DNA of 64,000 nucleotides. Origin: Catonia carolina. Its lineage: Eukaryota; Arthropoda; Insecta; Hemiptera; Achilidae. Below the pieces are notes generated by a model. It was not told the DNA's origin. It worked only from the letters and a program-made list of their open reading frames with translations, and searched no databases. Each line of letters begins with the position of its first letter. Positions within the stretch are counted from its first letter, which is position 1. The position numbers and the translations under genes were made by a program. Below, in pieces: positions 23,111 to 34,580 of this stretch. The stretch spans positions 5,281,501 to 5,345,500 of the forward strand of contig JAQMRL010000011.1 of NCBI GenBank assembly GCA_035578175.1. The letters run 5' to 3'.

Positions 23111-23252
23111 TAAATAATTATTTACCATAAATAGTTTATGACCATTAATAAATATTTGATTTTGTCGATTTAAAAAAACAGGATACTATACAATTTCACT
23201 TGTCTAAAAATAGCAATGCATTTATTTGTTTGATATTATTGCTTATTTATAC

Positions 23253-24184
23253 GTAATCAACTGGCTCAGGACAAGGCCTACCGAGTTGTAATTCGAGGTC
23301 TTCATCATTCGATCGGAGAAAAAGAAATTCTGGAGGAGTTGATATCGAAGGGATTTAAAGTTCGTAATGTCACAAATATTATTTTCCGAGATAAGGTTAA
23401 ATTACCGTAATACTTTGTTGATCTTGAACCTGATAAAGGGAATAAATTAATTTTTAATCTCAATTCAATGTTTCACACTAAAATTGTCGTGGAAGAACCT
23501 AGGCAAAACAGGCAGATTGTACAATGCACGCGATGCCAGCGTTACGGTCATACACAACATTACTGCAATTTACCTCCACGATGCGTCCGTTGTGCTGGAC
23601 AACATTTATCATCCGATTGTACCAAAAGCCGAGATACACCAGCCACCTGTATTTTATGCAATAATGCTCATCCGGCAAATTATATAGGTTGCGTAGTTCA
23701 CCGAGAACTTCAAAATCGCCGTTCTTCGGGGAACACATCTAATTCGGCAAATTCTAAAAAATATTCTCATGCAACAGATATTCCTTCGTCTCGATCGTCC
23801 AATCAAAACTTGGATCATAAACTTAACACTTCTTTGTCAGCAGCATCGACATCAACTTCACCACAACTTTCTTCTAACTCATTCCCTCCGTTGAAATCTC
23901 ACCAGAGATCGTCCATTAACAAGTCAAATTCATCCCCAACTTCGCTTCTGTCTCATCAATCATCCATTCAAGAAAACTTCGTTACAAATAACCCACATCG
24001 TACTCCGTCTGTTTCCTACAGCCAGATTGCGGCGTCAACAACCCTAAATAAAACACGATTAGACACCTCTGAAGTATCATCTCAGCTTACACATTTTATG
24101 TCAGAAATGAAACAGTTGATGGCTCCTATGATAACACTAATGTCTCAATTAATTCAGGTCTTACTACAGCAGCATGGCAAATAA
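23253..24184 (+). pseudogene. Jockey ORF1 (gag-like), N-terminally truncated
   Basis: ORF1 protein binds the element RNA. From the 5' junction the frame reads AYRVVIRGLHHSIGEKEILE and VTNIIFRDKVKLP, then a stop (TAA at 23408-23410) where the family usually continues FFVDLEP. This is the PRE_C2HC region that precedes the zinc fingers in insect Jockey-type ORF1. The open part from ATG 23468 has three Cys-rich knuckles: CTRCQRYGHTQHYC, CVRCAGQHLSSDC and CILCNNAHPANYIGC. A Ser/Thr/Asn-rich linker and a C-terminal MSEMKQLMAPMITLMSQL helix follow. The N-terminal part of ORF1 was lost by 5' truncation. Confidence 0.92.
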
Positions 24185-26856
24185 TTACGGAACTGTTAAT
24201 TCCATGGTAGCTCTCCTGTGGAATGCTAATGGGATCCTTCGTCATCGGGATGAACTTGAACACCTCCTATACGAGAAACGAGTCGATATTGTTATGATTT
24301 CAGAAACGCATTTAACATCACGAAGTCGGTTTAAGATAACTGGATATAAAGCGTACCGTACTGATCACCCTGATAACACAGGTCATGGTGGAACGGCTAT
24401 ATTAATTCGTACGTCTATACGACACCATCTGATGCCGCAGAATATTCAGGAAGAACATATTCAAGCTACAACAATAGCAGTACAATTTTGCAACTACAGC
24501 GTTTCATTTGTGGCTGTTTACTGTCCTCCACGGTTTGTACTTTCAGAAGAACACTTCACTTCTCTCTTCCGAGATGCAGGTCCCCGAGTATTACTTGGAG
24601 GTGACTATCATTCGAAACATCCTCTGTGGGGATCCAGGCTCATAAATCCCCGTGGTTGTGTTTTACATTCCGTTATACAGAAAAATCACCTTCATACTCA
24701 TCCCCCACCCACTCCAACCTACTGGCCAGCAGCAAGGAACCGGCTACCTGACGTGCTCGACTTCTTTATATCAAAGGGTCTAAACTCCATCAATACAAGA
24801 GTTGAAACATTGTATGAGCTTTCGTCCGATCATTTACCTCTACTGTTAACCCTTCAAACATCACCGTCGCGTGTTACACATCGTCCATCGTTAACAAGAG
24901 GGAATGTTGATTGGAATCGGTTTCGTGAAAAAGTGGACGCTAATTTAGATCCCAACGTCAAATTGAAGTCAACTGAAGATCTTGACAACGCAGTGGAAAA
25001 CCTTACTCAAGTTATACAGTCTGCAGCTTGGGATTCAGTAATGTATCGTCAACCTGCTTTGTCCTATTTACCGCAATACCCTGTTTATATTCGTGAGCTC
25101 ATTCGAGAAAAGCGTAGAGCTCGGCATCAGTGGCAAAGGACTCACATGAGAAGAGACAAGGCAACACTCAATCATCTGTCAAACCGGTTGAAGAAAGAAC
25201 TTGCACTGTTGAAGGCAGAGCGATTTGACGCATTTACAGCGGATCTGACTGAAAGTGATGGGTCCCTTTGGAGAGCAACGAAGCGTTTCCTTAAAGAGGC
25301 GGACGTATCTACCCCTTTACAACGGGTAGACAAATAGAAGAGAAGGCAGATCTTTTTGCAAACACTCTGGAAAACACATTTTATCCTCACGCAGATGTTG
25401 AAGATGTTGAATTTACGCATCATGTGGAAGACTGTTTAATTGCTTCATTACAGCTATCTTTACCGCCTGTCCCATTTCGGGAACATGAAATAAAAGAGGT
25501 TATAGAAAATTACCAAGGAAGAAAGCTCCCGGGTATGACTTAATATCTGCGTACGTTTTAAGAGAACTACCGTCTTCGACCTTCCGGTATCTTATGATAT
25601 TATTCAACGCAATAATTCGGCTGGGTTATTTTCCTTTACAGTGGAAGTTCGCTATAATTGTTTTATTTCCTAAACCAGGAAAAGATCCTCATGCTTGCAC
25701 TTCGTACAGACCTATAAGCCTACTCCCCGTTTTAGGAAAGGTTTTCGAACGTCTTCTGCTTCCTCGAATACTACTTCATTGCACTGAATCCAACACGATC
25801 CCACCACACCAGTTCGGGTTCCGGCAGGGTCATTCTACGATCCAACAACTTCATCGAGTCACTGATTTCTTAACGGAGAGTTTGGAAAGAAAGCTTTACG
25901 CCACTGGAGTATTTCTTGACATAAGTGCTGCTTTCGATCGGGTGTGGCACGCCGGTTTACTTTATAAGTTAAAAGAAATCCTCCCAGACTCATATTTTCT
26001 GGTAATGAGGTCATTTTTAGAGGATAGATTCTTTAAGGTGAAAGTAGGAGATGCTTTTTCCAACACCCACAAAATCAATGCCGGCGTTCCTCAGGGTTCT
26101 ATCCTTTCACCTGTACTTTTTACAATCTACACCAGCGATATGCCGTTGAAGAACAATGCACTTATTGCAACATATGCAGATGATACTGCCATTATTGCAA
26201 GAAGTGAAACAACAGAAGGAGCGTCAAGAAAGGTTCAACAATATCTGAACGACCTAGATACCTGGCTTAAAAAGTGGAGGATAAAGGTTAATCCTGGAAA
26301 GTCCGTCCAGGTCACCTTTACCCTTCGTAGAGGCAGCTGTCCGCCGGTAACCCTTGGTGGGGTCAACATACCAACTAGAAACAAAGTGAAGTACTTAGGA
26401 TTATGGTTAGACAGGCGGCTGACGTGGAATGAACATCTGAAAAGCAAACGCTTATTACTAAACAATCGCCTCAGATGTTTGTTCCACCTAGTTAAACCGC
26501 GTTCTCGTCTACCACTGAAACAAAAAATTACAATTTACAAGACTTTGCTGAAAGCTCTCTGGCTGTACGGAATTCAGATTTTTGGTGCTGCTGCTCGAAC
26601 CAGTTTAAACAAAATACAGGTATTTCAATCAAGATATTTAAGGCTTGCCATTGGAGCACCTTGGTATGTGAGAAACGACACCCTTCATTCTGACCTTCGT
26701 ATTCCCTACGTAAAAGACGTTGCACGACAACTTTATCAAAGTTTTTTTGATAAATTGCAAAATCATCCAAACGATCTCGCTCGACAAATGGCCATTCAAA
26801 ATTTTCCAAATTTTCGACGACTTCGCCGGCTATGGTGTAGGGATCTTCTTCGATAA
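24174..26856 (+). pseudogene. Jockey ORF2 (endonuclease and reverse transcriptase), two frameshifts
   Basis: ORF2 nicks the target DNA and copies the element RNA. The N-terminal ~225 residues form an APE-type endonuclease: LLWNANGIL, VMISETHLTS, GHGGTAILI, VYCPPRF, LLGGDYHSKHPLWGS and SSDHLPLLL. A linker with REKRRARHQW follows. The frame shifts near 25310-25320 (the next segment reads RQIEEKADLFANTLENTFYP) and again near 25525 (then APGYDLISAYVL). The reverse transcriptase is open from there to 26856: SYRPISLLPVLGKVFERLL, HQFGFRQGHSTIQQLH, AAFDRVWH, GVPQGSILSPVLF, catalytic TYADDTAII (26170-26196), VKYLGLWLDRRLTW and the thumb ending FRRLRRLWCRDLL. There is no RNase H domain, as is usual in Jockey. 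Confidence 0.95.
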
Positions 26857-27244
26857 CATTCTGTTACCGTTCTTCTATTATCTTCAACATCACATCTTCT
26901 TAAGTTCGTCACCGTTTGGTTTTCATTTTCATCAAGATTATCTCCATCATAGCATGATTACGTCATCCTGGAGGATACACTGCTGGGTGTGACCCCTCCT
27001 TCCACGCCTAATAATGACTCTCATAAAATCTAGTGATTGTGCTTTAATGTATAGTATAGTGTTCTAGATTTTAAAATTAAAGAAAAAAAAATTTATACCT
27101 ATTATTTATGTATTTTTTCATTTATTTTAATTATTTCTAACCCTTACCCATTACATAGCTAGCCAGCAACGTTACCAATACTTGCTCTCGTAGCTCTGTT
27201 ATATATTTCATCAGCCATTTTTTTCGTCTTTCAATAACAAATTG

Positions 27245-27637
27245 GGCCGTAACAGGCTAGTGGAGTGTTAAATTAATTTTGCACTCGATCTGCAAGTTCC
27301 AGGGCAAAAAAAAATAGTTTTGTTTCTTATCACATGTTCAGCCAATTATATCACTAAAACTATTTAACAACAGAAAAGGTTAAGGTGTAAAAGGCACTAG
27401 TCAGAGTTAGGTATCTCCTCTGAAGGTAATGAATTTTATAATACAGCAAGAAGCTGTGGTGAATGAAGTGAAGGTATCATTTGCAGAGAGTAAGTTCTTT
27501 TCAGTGGGATTGACATGATGAGCATACTCATTCAACTCGGTGAGGAAGGCATGGTAAACCACCTCACTCCTTATTTTACTTAGTAAAACCTCTAAAGATT
27601 CAACACAGCCTTTCGGATGTTGACCTAAGCAAACGTA
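27245..27637 (+). mobile_element. family-B short retroelement, copy 3
   Basis: A full-length copy, collinear with that at 3657. It starts gtaacaggctagtggagtg and ends cagcctttcggatgttgacc. Moderately diverged, with an A-run insertion near 27307. No coding capacity. Confidence 0.8.
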
Positions 27638-27811
27638 TGATTGTTATTTTGTCAGCCGCAGACTAATAATATTACTGATGGAACCTCTAAACAGGCATTG
27701 CGTTGGAGGCCTTTTTTACCTTGTTCTGGAATTAACTTGTAGTCTTTTTTAATTTTTATTTAGAATTAATTTTGATTGTTATATTGTTCACAATAAGAAT
27801 TTCTATTATTA

Positions 27812-27845
<34 letters not shown>

Positions 27846-28135
27846 GTTCTATTGTAACATATATGAAAAAAGGGATTTCTTTGTAAAAATAGAAAATTAA
27901 TGGAACTGTCAAAATAGAAAAATAATGTGACAATATAATTGGTAAAATTAATAGCGGTCATTTATTAGTAACAGTCATGCCATTGTTGAGCTGTAGGCCG
28001 CTGTCATAATAAAAAAATTTAAAATAAATTTACGCGTTCTGTTAAAATAACTACCTGTTTTAAAATTACACGTGTAAGTTGAAGGAGATGGTGTAATCTG
28101 TATTTTTGGGGTATGAGATCTGTAGAAAGAATGAT
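27638..28135. other. intergenic DNA with an ATT microsatellite
   Basis: A (tta)n microsatellite, slightly imperfect at its start, occupies about 27806-27845. Nothing else is recognisable. Confidence 0.65.
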
Positions 28136-29041
28136 TATTGAAATACGTATCGGAGACAAAACGCTAATCGTCGGAGAACCACCACAATGCTCGTATGAAA
28201 AAACGAGAAGAGAACGACGCCGCTTGCAATAATGAAAAATATAAAATAAAATTGGTTGCTATAGCAACGAACATATGGTCGTGGTCCAACGACGACGAAC
28301 ACCGAAGAAATCAAGGAGGCGGGAACGCGGTAAAATGTCTTGTAGCACTGTTTATTTGAAGTGGAAATCCATTTGAATCCCATGGAAGAATTAATTGTCC
28401 TACTAATGATTGTCTCTGCTTCCGGGTGTTGTGGTTCGACAGTTGATACTCTCGGCCATAGAGTATATTTTATTACATTGTAATTTATTATGTAACACAG
28501 TAAATTTTTGTCAATTAAATAAAATTCACTCATTTATCGGTTAAGTTCATATTTATACACTTGATTAAGTTTATTACTTTTAAACTTGTAATTTTACTAA
28601 ACATAATATGTTGCAACTTTTAATACAAAAATAACACATTATTAAACACGTCTGTCTAGTTTAATCTTCGAGTTTAGACTAACTGAATTTTCTGTACAAG
28701 GATGCAGCTATTTTTTGGGTGACCTCGCTTTTACCGCTTCAATTCCATTGTCCAATTACATTATTCATTTCACACTTATCCGCCAATGAGAATGATCTTT
28801 ATATAATGATCTTGTTCAGTATTCGGTTTTTTCTCTATGTTAGTTTTACCGCGTTCCCGCCTCCTTGATTTCTTCGGTGTTCGTCGTCGTTGGACCACGA
28901 CCATATGTTCGTTGCTATAGCAAACAATTTTATTTTATATTGTTCATTATTGCAAGCGGCGTCGTTCACTTCTCGTTTCTTCATACGAGCATTGTGGTGA
29001 TTCTCCTGCGATTAGCGTTTTGTCTCCGGTAAGTTATTCAA
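28136..29041. repeat. long inverted repeat, two ~200-bp arms
   Basis: The left arm 28136-28335 and right arm 28844-29041 are reverse complements with few mismatches and small indels. They include gtcgtggtccaacgacgacg and its complement, and are GC-richer than the surroundings. The spacer of about 508 bp is unique. The outer ends read cggagacaaaacgctaat on both strands. It could be a non-autonomous DNA transposon with long terminal inverted repeats, or an inverted duplication of a host exon: the right arm ends at gtctccggtaagt, which resembles a 5' splice site. I see no sure target duplication. The minus-strand frame 28135-28533 lies across the left arm and has no known domain. Confidence 0.85.
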
Positions 29042-29060
29042 TATTAACTTTCAGATCAAA

Positions 29061-29145
29061 TGGAAATGTATTTTTTTAGTGATTTCAATACTGTAGTACT
29101 CCCTGTGACTACAGTATTGAAATCACTAAAAAATATACATTTCCA
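29061..29145. repeat. near-perfect 37-bp hairpin
   Basis: 29061-29097 and 29108-29145 are reverse complements except for one inserted base. The core is agtgatttcaatactgtagt and the loop is 10 nt (actccctgtg). It begins only 20 bp beyond the long inverted repeat. The sequence ttccataagt at its right edge recurs near 29191 and 29209, with a variant near 29227. Confidence 0.92.
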
Positions 29146-29471
29146 TAAGTTATTTCCATATATATAAAATTATATATTCCATAAGTATTGTCATTATATA
29201 TTCCATAAGTTTTATAAATATAAATTTCCTAAGTTTTTCCGGTACTGATCCCGTATATGAAATTTTTTCAATGTCAGACTTTCAGTTAATACGTAATCAT
29301 GGTGGAAACGAAAATCGTACTATTTCACGGCTTTTATTTTTTTTTCTTAAAATCAGTAATAACTTTTTAACTGTTTCACTTATCATAAAAGTTAATAGGA
29401 CAAAAAAGTTGCGTATCATGATTTTACATAAGACTAGAGCAGTTTACAGTATTATAAAATATTACAAAAAT

Positions 29472-29545
29472 GAAATGTTATTGAGAAGGCTAGTAGCGGG
29501 CCGATTCTGCTCCTCTCCGCAAGAGGCAATCAAATCTTTGCCATA
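29472..29545 (+). repeat. family-D single arm
   Basis: The sequence gttattgagaaggctagtag continuing to gggccgattctgctc is nearly identical to the right arm of the palindrome at 55005-55197. Only one arm is present here. The open frame 29271-29708 that crosses it shows no other conserved content. Confidence 0.75.
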
Positions 29546-30687
29546 CAGTATAGTAAACTACATGTCAGTGTATCTAGAGCACAAAATAAAAAAAAAATTA
29601 GAAAATATATTGATTGCTGTGATGAAAAATGTATGCATAATATATCAATTATATATCATTAAAATAACTATTGAGTTCAAGAAATATAGGACTACTAACG
29701 AAGTGTGAGAACGTCGAAAATAATGTGGTATATTAATAAAATTTGTATTCTGATTAGGATACTTAGAATGGTAAATAAGATACTTAGTAAGTTCAAAGAT
29801 ATTTATACAGGTTTCATTATTATAATTTATTGCAAAAACTTATTTAGAATTCTGTGTAGATTGAATTTTATAGATTTCATTTGCATTTTTAATTCGGTAA
29901 TAAAGATGCTGTGTTTAAGTTGGATAAATTACGCATAATAGCTACTATAATATTGGTGTTAGCTAACGTAAAATTGTGTAAAATTATGTTAGTTTACATC
30001 AATTTATTGAAATTATATTTCGCCATAAAAGGTTTATAAATATGATAAAATTAAGTGTGTGCAGTTTTGTTAAATCTAGTTATAATCTTTTAAGTTCTGA
30101 TAAATTTTATACAACATTATTTTCACGTTTATGTTCTACTTAATTTAATAAATTAATTTATACGCATTTAAGTGATCATAATAGCCAATTTACTACGATT
30201 ATGCTACCTATGTATTTATATAAATACTTAAAAGTTGGCCTAACCTTATGTTATACTAAACCAAAATGTGAACTTAATTAAACTATGAAGTTTTTTCATA
30301 TAACTTTTTTTAATGCATAATCTATTGAATAACAATAAATGCAACATATCGATTAGATGTAACACATGAAAATATTACAACCCACTGGTGTAATTAACAA
30401 ATTATAACATTAAAACATAATTATTATACTGTTCGTAATTATTATTTACGATCAAAATTAGATTAATAGTGTTTTTTTAAAATAATAAATTAAAAAAACC
30501 AAAAAGCACCTTTAAAAAGAAAAAAAACAGAATGAGAAGTAATAAATAATAACCCCTTGATTCCAAAATAAATGTACACCGAACTTTACTGAAGATAATT
30601 AAAAATGTTCATTCAATTATTTAAAACATTTACGCTCAGACACGCTAACCATCATTAACATTATATTATTTACAATTTAAAATCACA
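29546..30687. other. AT-rich intergenic DNA, no gene seen
   Basis: The open frame 29705-29938 is Ile/Lys/Asn-rich from base composition and is not called. No repeat family recognised elsewhere in the window extends here. Confidence 0.55.
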
Positions 30688-31085
30688 CTACAAGAACCGC
30701 CCTGGGTGATCCAGTACTGTAGCATGTTTTAGTCTATGAACATCATTGCTATTGTCTAAGAGATTCAGTGCTAAGTGACTTACGTGGTTGTTTAGATGTT
30801 TGATGTATTTACAACTGAAATTTTGTATTTTTTCTCGTACCGTCTGCACATCCAAATCACGATGTATATTGGCGTTGGTAATATACCACGGTGCATTTAG
30901 TATGGTACGTAGAGCTTTCGATTTAAACCATTGCAAAATCCCGATGTTTGAAGTCGATGCTGTGCCCCATAACTGAAACCTGTAGATCCAAATCGGCTTC
31001 AGCATGGATTTATTCAAAAGAATCTCCATCGTTGCCGTAATGGCCACGACATGGTTTTTGAGTTAAGGGATCAACTTCAATAGAG
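30688..31085 (-). pseudogene. Jockey ORF2 thumb and C-terminus
   Basis: On the minus strand the frame reads MLKPIWIYRFQLWGTAS, LQWFKSKALRTILNAPWYIT, IHRDLDVQTVREKIQNF and LALNLLDNSNDVHRLKHA, with a stop at about 30688. This is the order of the Jockey-clade ORF2 C-terminus. The open part begins at 31047, and degraded similarity may extend to about 31085. Everything upstream (endonuclease, catalytic core) is missing, so it is a 5'-truncated copy. The reading frame itself is undamaged. Confidence 0.85.
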
Positions 31086-32485
31086 TAGTGGAAAGAGACC
31101 TTGCCGACAATATAAACACCTTCGACAGACCACATGGTTTTAAGGTTTCAGCCTGTTTTAAGGGCAATAATAATGTTTCTATGTAATGCTCTCAGTATAC
31201 GACAGGAAAATTCTGTGAGAACTGTCACAAGGGGAACTGGAGTTAATAGTGGTAGGCATTTACCAGAGAGAAGATCCCTAATGGTACATCCATATAGCAA
31301 ATGATAAAGGTTTTTATAAAAATTAGTATACGATACCACACATCATTTTTTAACGTAACATCGTACACTGTAATCTAATTTACTAGTTGTACTAAATAAT
31401 ACATTACAAAAGTATATCGGTTTAGACTTCCACCGAAAAGTACACGCCACCGTTTTGTAAATACGAGCGGACTTAATAGACTGGGTGTCAATAAAGTACA
31501 AATTGCTGTGATGGTTATCAACCTTCTTAAGAACACGGTAAATTAAGAAAAGAATCTATTAGCAGATATCTTGCCGATAAATTGACCCTACAAAATTAAA
31601 TTTCGAGGGTATGTTTTTGAAAAAAGATAAGTGTGTTAAATGTGGGTGCCTTTTGCGTATCCTCCCAATAATAGCTCCATGTATTATTAAAATGATCTGA
31701 TATTATAATTACGTAGTACTGTAGAAAATTCTAATATTAATTCATGTTTATTTTAAATAATAGGGTATTACTATCCAGTTCACAACAATCCTGTCTGTTC
31801 ATTTATTTATTGATTATAAAATATTATAATAAGAAAGAAAACGATTAATTACACATAATATTAAACGTAATAAAGTTTATTATAACCTTTCTAACGTATA
31901 AATTACAATTCACCCGTACTCAAAATTATTTTCATAAAATTTACCCAAGGAGACAAGAATATTTATTTACGAAAATTATTAAATACCTATAACAGTGTTA
32001 TACCATTACCACTGATAGCTACTGAAGTTAAAAAAAATTACATGCTTCAATATACCAGACTCGAACATTATTAAAATTTAGAATACACAATAAACTCAAA
32101 CACAACCGTGAATTTCCAAATCTTTTTAATAGCTACCTCGGGCTAAGAAAAACTACTGTAGTAAAACACAAAATAATGTAGTGAACAATATTAAAATTCC
32201 AGTAGGATGACAGTTACTCTTTTTTACTCGTGTTTAAAAATTTACTAATGAGTATTTATTATATACTCCATTAGGTACAAACTTGGTAATAACATCACTC
32301 GTAATGAGTTTTTATAAAAAACATCTCATAAATAATATACTAAATTTAATATGTGTATTTAAATACACTTATAGACGATATTATATTCTTTACTATACAA
32401 AACATTTTAATACTCGCTGTTAAGGAATTATCCCTCTATTAGAAACGATTTATTAAATTCTTTATATTTTATTACATTTAATATA
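31086..32485. other. intergenic DNA, no gene seen
   Basis: The plus strand around 31190-31300 gives short open reads but no recognisable family. The minus-strand frame 31148-31339 is uncalled. The rest is very AT-rich. Confidence 0.5.
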
Positions 32486-32520
32486 CTAGGGGCCCGTTCC
32501 GGCTTTACCCGGGTATAATT
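32486..32520 (-). mobile_element. Helitron-like 3' terminus
   Basis: Read on the minus strand, the sequence ACCCGGGTAAAGCCGGAACG is followed by GGCCCCTAG and then T. A GC-rich hairpin a few bases before CTAG, with T as the next base, is the signature of a Helitron 3' end. The matching 5' end is not recognisable, so the extent towards higher coordinates is unknown. Confidence 0.42.
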
Positions 32521-32689
32521 TTGTTTTATTTCAATCATTTTTAAATAAGGTTTATAAATAAATCAAAATTAATATTTTCTGATTTGAAAAATCTGATAAT
32601 ATTTGGACAACTCCACCGAGTTTTAACCATCTACCTAGATAGGAACTTAATAAACAAAAATATTGGTTTACGGGTTGAACACATTTTTG

Positions 32690-32985
32690 ATCCTAATGTG
32701 TGTACGTTTCAATCTATTAAATTAAAAAGAATAAACAATGAGATGACTCTGATGTATGTGATGTGTAAAGAGATGGAGTCATTTACAGACTCAGGTTGAC
32801 CATTCCTGAGGTAGTATGGTTAATTGAAGCCTAACAATTAAAGTTCACCGGCAACCACTGTATAGTATTCAACTCATTGTAAAAGTAACAACTACTTTTA
32901 CTAGGATATCAACCTCGACCCCTTCGTTTCCGAAAATAAGCTGTTGAACAACTAATTCGAGGCAAATTTACCAACCCAGTGAGTT
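32690..32985 (-). mobile_element. SINE-A copy
   Basis: A minus-strand SINE-A with the 3' end at about 32690 (cctaatgtgtgtacgtttca) and a mutated tRNA-like head at about 32900-32985. Box B is degraded (ggatatcaacctc). It is followed by a second copy in the same orientation, only about 12 bp away. Confidence 0.75.
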
Positions 32986-32996
32986 ACATAAATTTG

Positions 32997-33312
32997 TTTA
33001 TCCCTAATGTACACTATGCAATCTGTTCAATTCTAAACAATAAGCACCCCATGATCCAATGAGATGTGGAGGATGAGTATGACATGTAAATGAGGTGTAT
33101 TCTTGTACAGACACAGGCTAACCATTCCTGAGAGAGTACGGTATGGTTAATTGAACCCCAACCATTAAAGTACACCTGTAACCACTCTCTTGAATTCGAA
33201 TCCATATAAAAGTAACAACTTTTAAGAGGATTTGAACCAGCAACCTTCGTCTTCGAAAATCAGCTTTTAAACAGCTGACTCGCGGTGACGACTTCACCTC
33301 TAGACCAACCTG
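32997..33312 (-). mobile_element. SINE-A copy, better preserved
   Basis: Nearly full length. On the minus strand box A is TTGGTCTAGAGGTGAAG and box B is GGTTCAAATCC (33235-33225). The body follows, and the 3' end is at the tttatccctaatgtac block. Probably transcribed by RNA polymerase III when active. It sits head-to-tail with the copy at 32690. Confidence 0.82.
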
Positions 33313-33319
33313 AAATGTC

Positions 33320-33640
33320 TCGAAACGTTGGTATTTTCAGGTCTTTGTGAAGGGTACGATTGGTTACGTAAAAGATGCGTTTGTTATTGCTCTAAGTGCT
33401 TTAGACTGGTTTATTTGAAGAATATTCAGTGTTGTATTGTGTCAGGCTCCAAAAATTGGTCCATCATATAGCCAAATTGGCCGTACTAGTGATTTATAGA
33501 GGATGACTTTTAAGTATAGAGGTAGCGAGAACTTGCGACCGAAGACGCCATACAACATACGAAACCGTGAGTTTGAGATTGCTCTGACGTGTGCAACGTG
33601 TGGTTTCCACGTGAGACGTCTGTCAAGTATTAAACCAAGT
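33320..33640 (-). pseudogene. Jockey-like ORF2 fragment
   Basis: The minus strand reads KLGLILDRRLTWKPHVAHVR, FRMLYGVFGRKFSLPLYLK, ILYKSLVRPIWLY, GPIFGA, a stop, then LQINQSKALRAITNASF. This matches the region after the catalytic palm, from YLGxxLDRRLTW to the QSKxLRxITNAP block of Jockey-clade ORF2. Both ends are truncated and the frame is closed by stops at three places. It lies directly beside the SINE-A copy at 32997-33312. Confidence 0.82.
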
Positions 33641-34277
33641 TTGAATAATTACTTCAGAATAATTAATAATTAATTAAGAATAATTAGTTAAGCTTCAAAT
33701 ATTGCCTCTAAATTTAAAATACGAGGAGACTTCAGAACTTGATTTTTATGGAAATCTAAAGAATCGTATGAAAACATCCATAGATTTTTTAGAGGTTACA
33801 AGTATGTAAATAGATACTGAAATAATGCAAGTTCTTCTTGTACATGTACTACATTTCCTGTGACATGTGTATTGAATGACATTTATAAAAATAAAATGTA
33901 TGTGAATAAAAGTATGAGTATATTGGTATATGAGAATTTCTATTGTAATATGACCAGATGAAAACCGAATAAAATGGGTTTTTCATCTTTTGTTAGATTT
34001 TGAAGAAATACTGATATTTTCAATGCAGTTTCTTCACCCCGTACAAAATCCCAATGGATTTGATATTGTCACAAGGAAGTACTATAAATGAAACTGCCTC
34101 TGGAGTGCTTTTTTGTTTTATACTAAAATACATATATACAGTCATTTTCTTTTTCATTTTTCTATATCAAGACTGAAAAGCGATATTATCTGTCCGTTCT
34201 CCGTGTAATTTAATATTCCTTCTATTTTAAACAATTTTCTGATCATATTTTAACTCAAAGTATTTTAAAATGTACAC

Positions 34278-34346
<69 letters not shown>

Positions 34347-34580
34347 TGTAATCCCTAATAATTACATGCTTTTTTATTTATTTATAACTTTTTTTAAATT
34401 TGTATCTTAATTTTTTTTTGTATAACTGTAAATCTACGATCTGCTCTCATAGGACAATGAGTTAATATGTTGTTAGTATAAATCATGAGTAAGTAATACC
34501 CCTTGGTATCACTCTATAAAATTTCCCATTTTGTTGTTTTGCTCTTGCCAGGAATGAAGAATAAATTTAACAATCACGTA
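33641..34580. repeat. intergenic DNA with a long (TA)n microsatellite
   Basis: A pure (ta)n run covers about 34277-34345. The flanks are AT-rich with no gene. Confidence 0.7.

Larger units (their letters stand above)
23253..27090 (+). mobile_element. Jockey-clade LINE, 5'-truncated, with target duplication
   Basis: This non-LTR retrotransposon copy runs from inside ORF1 to an A-rich 3' end (27072-27090). The 8-bp sequence ATTTATAC occurs at 23245-23252 and again at 27091-27098, which fits a target site duplication from target-primed reverse transcription and fixes both ends. It holds ORF1 (nucleic-acid-binding, zinc knuckles) and ORF2 (endonuclease and reverse transcriptase), whose ATG overlaps the ORF1 stop by 11 nt (24174-24184). 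About 230 bp of 3' untranslated sequence follows ORF2. It is the best-preserved element here but is inactive because of its truncation, one stop and two frameshifts. Confidence 0.93.

Noticed and set aside
23484..23738. Frames on both strands inside Jockey ORF1
   Set aside because: Shadows of the zinc-knuckle frame 23468-24184.
28135..28533. 132-residue minus-strand frame over the left arm of the long inverted repeat
   Set aside because: No domain recognised. The matching part of the right arm does not keep an equivalent frame.
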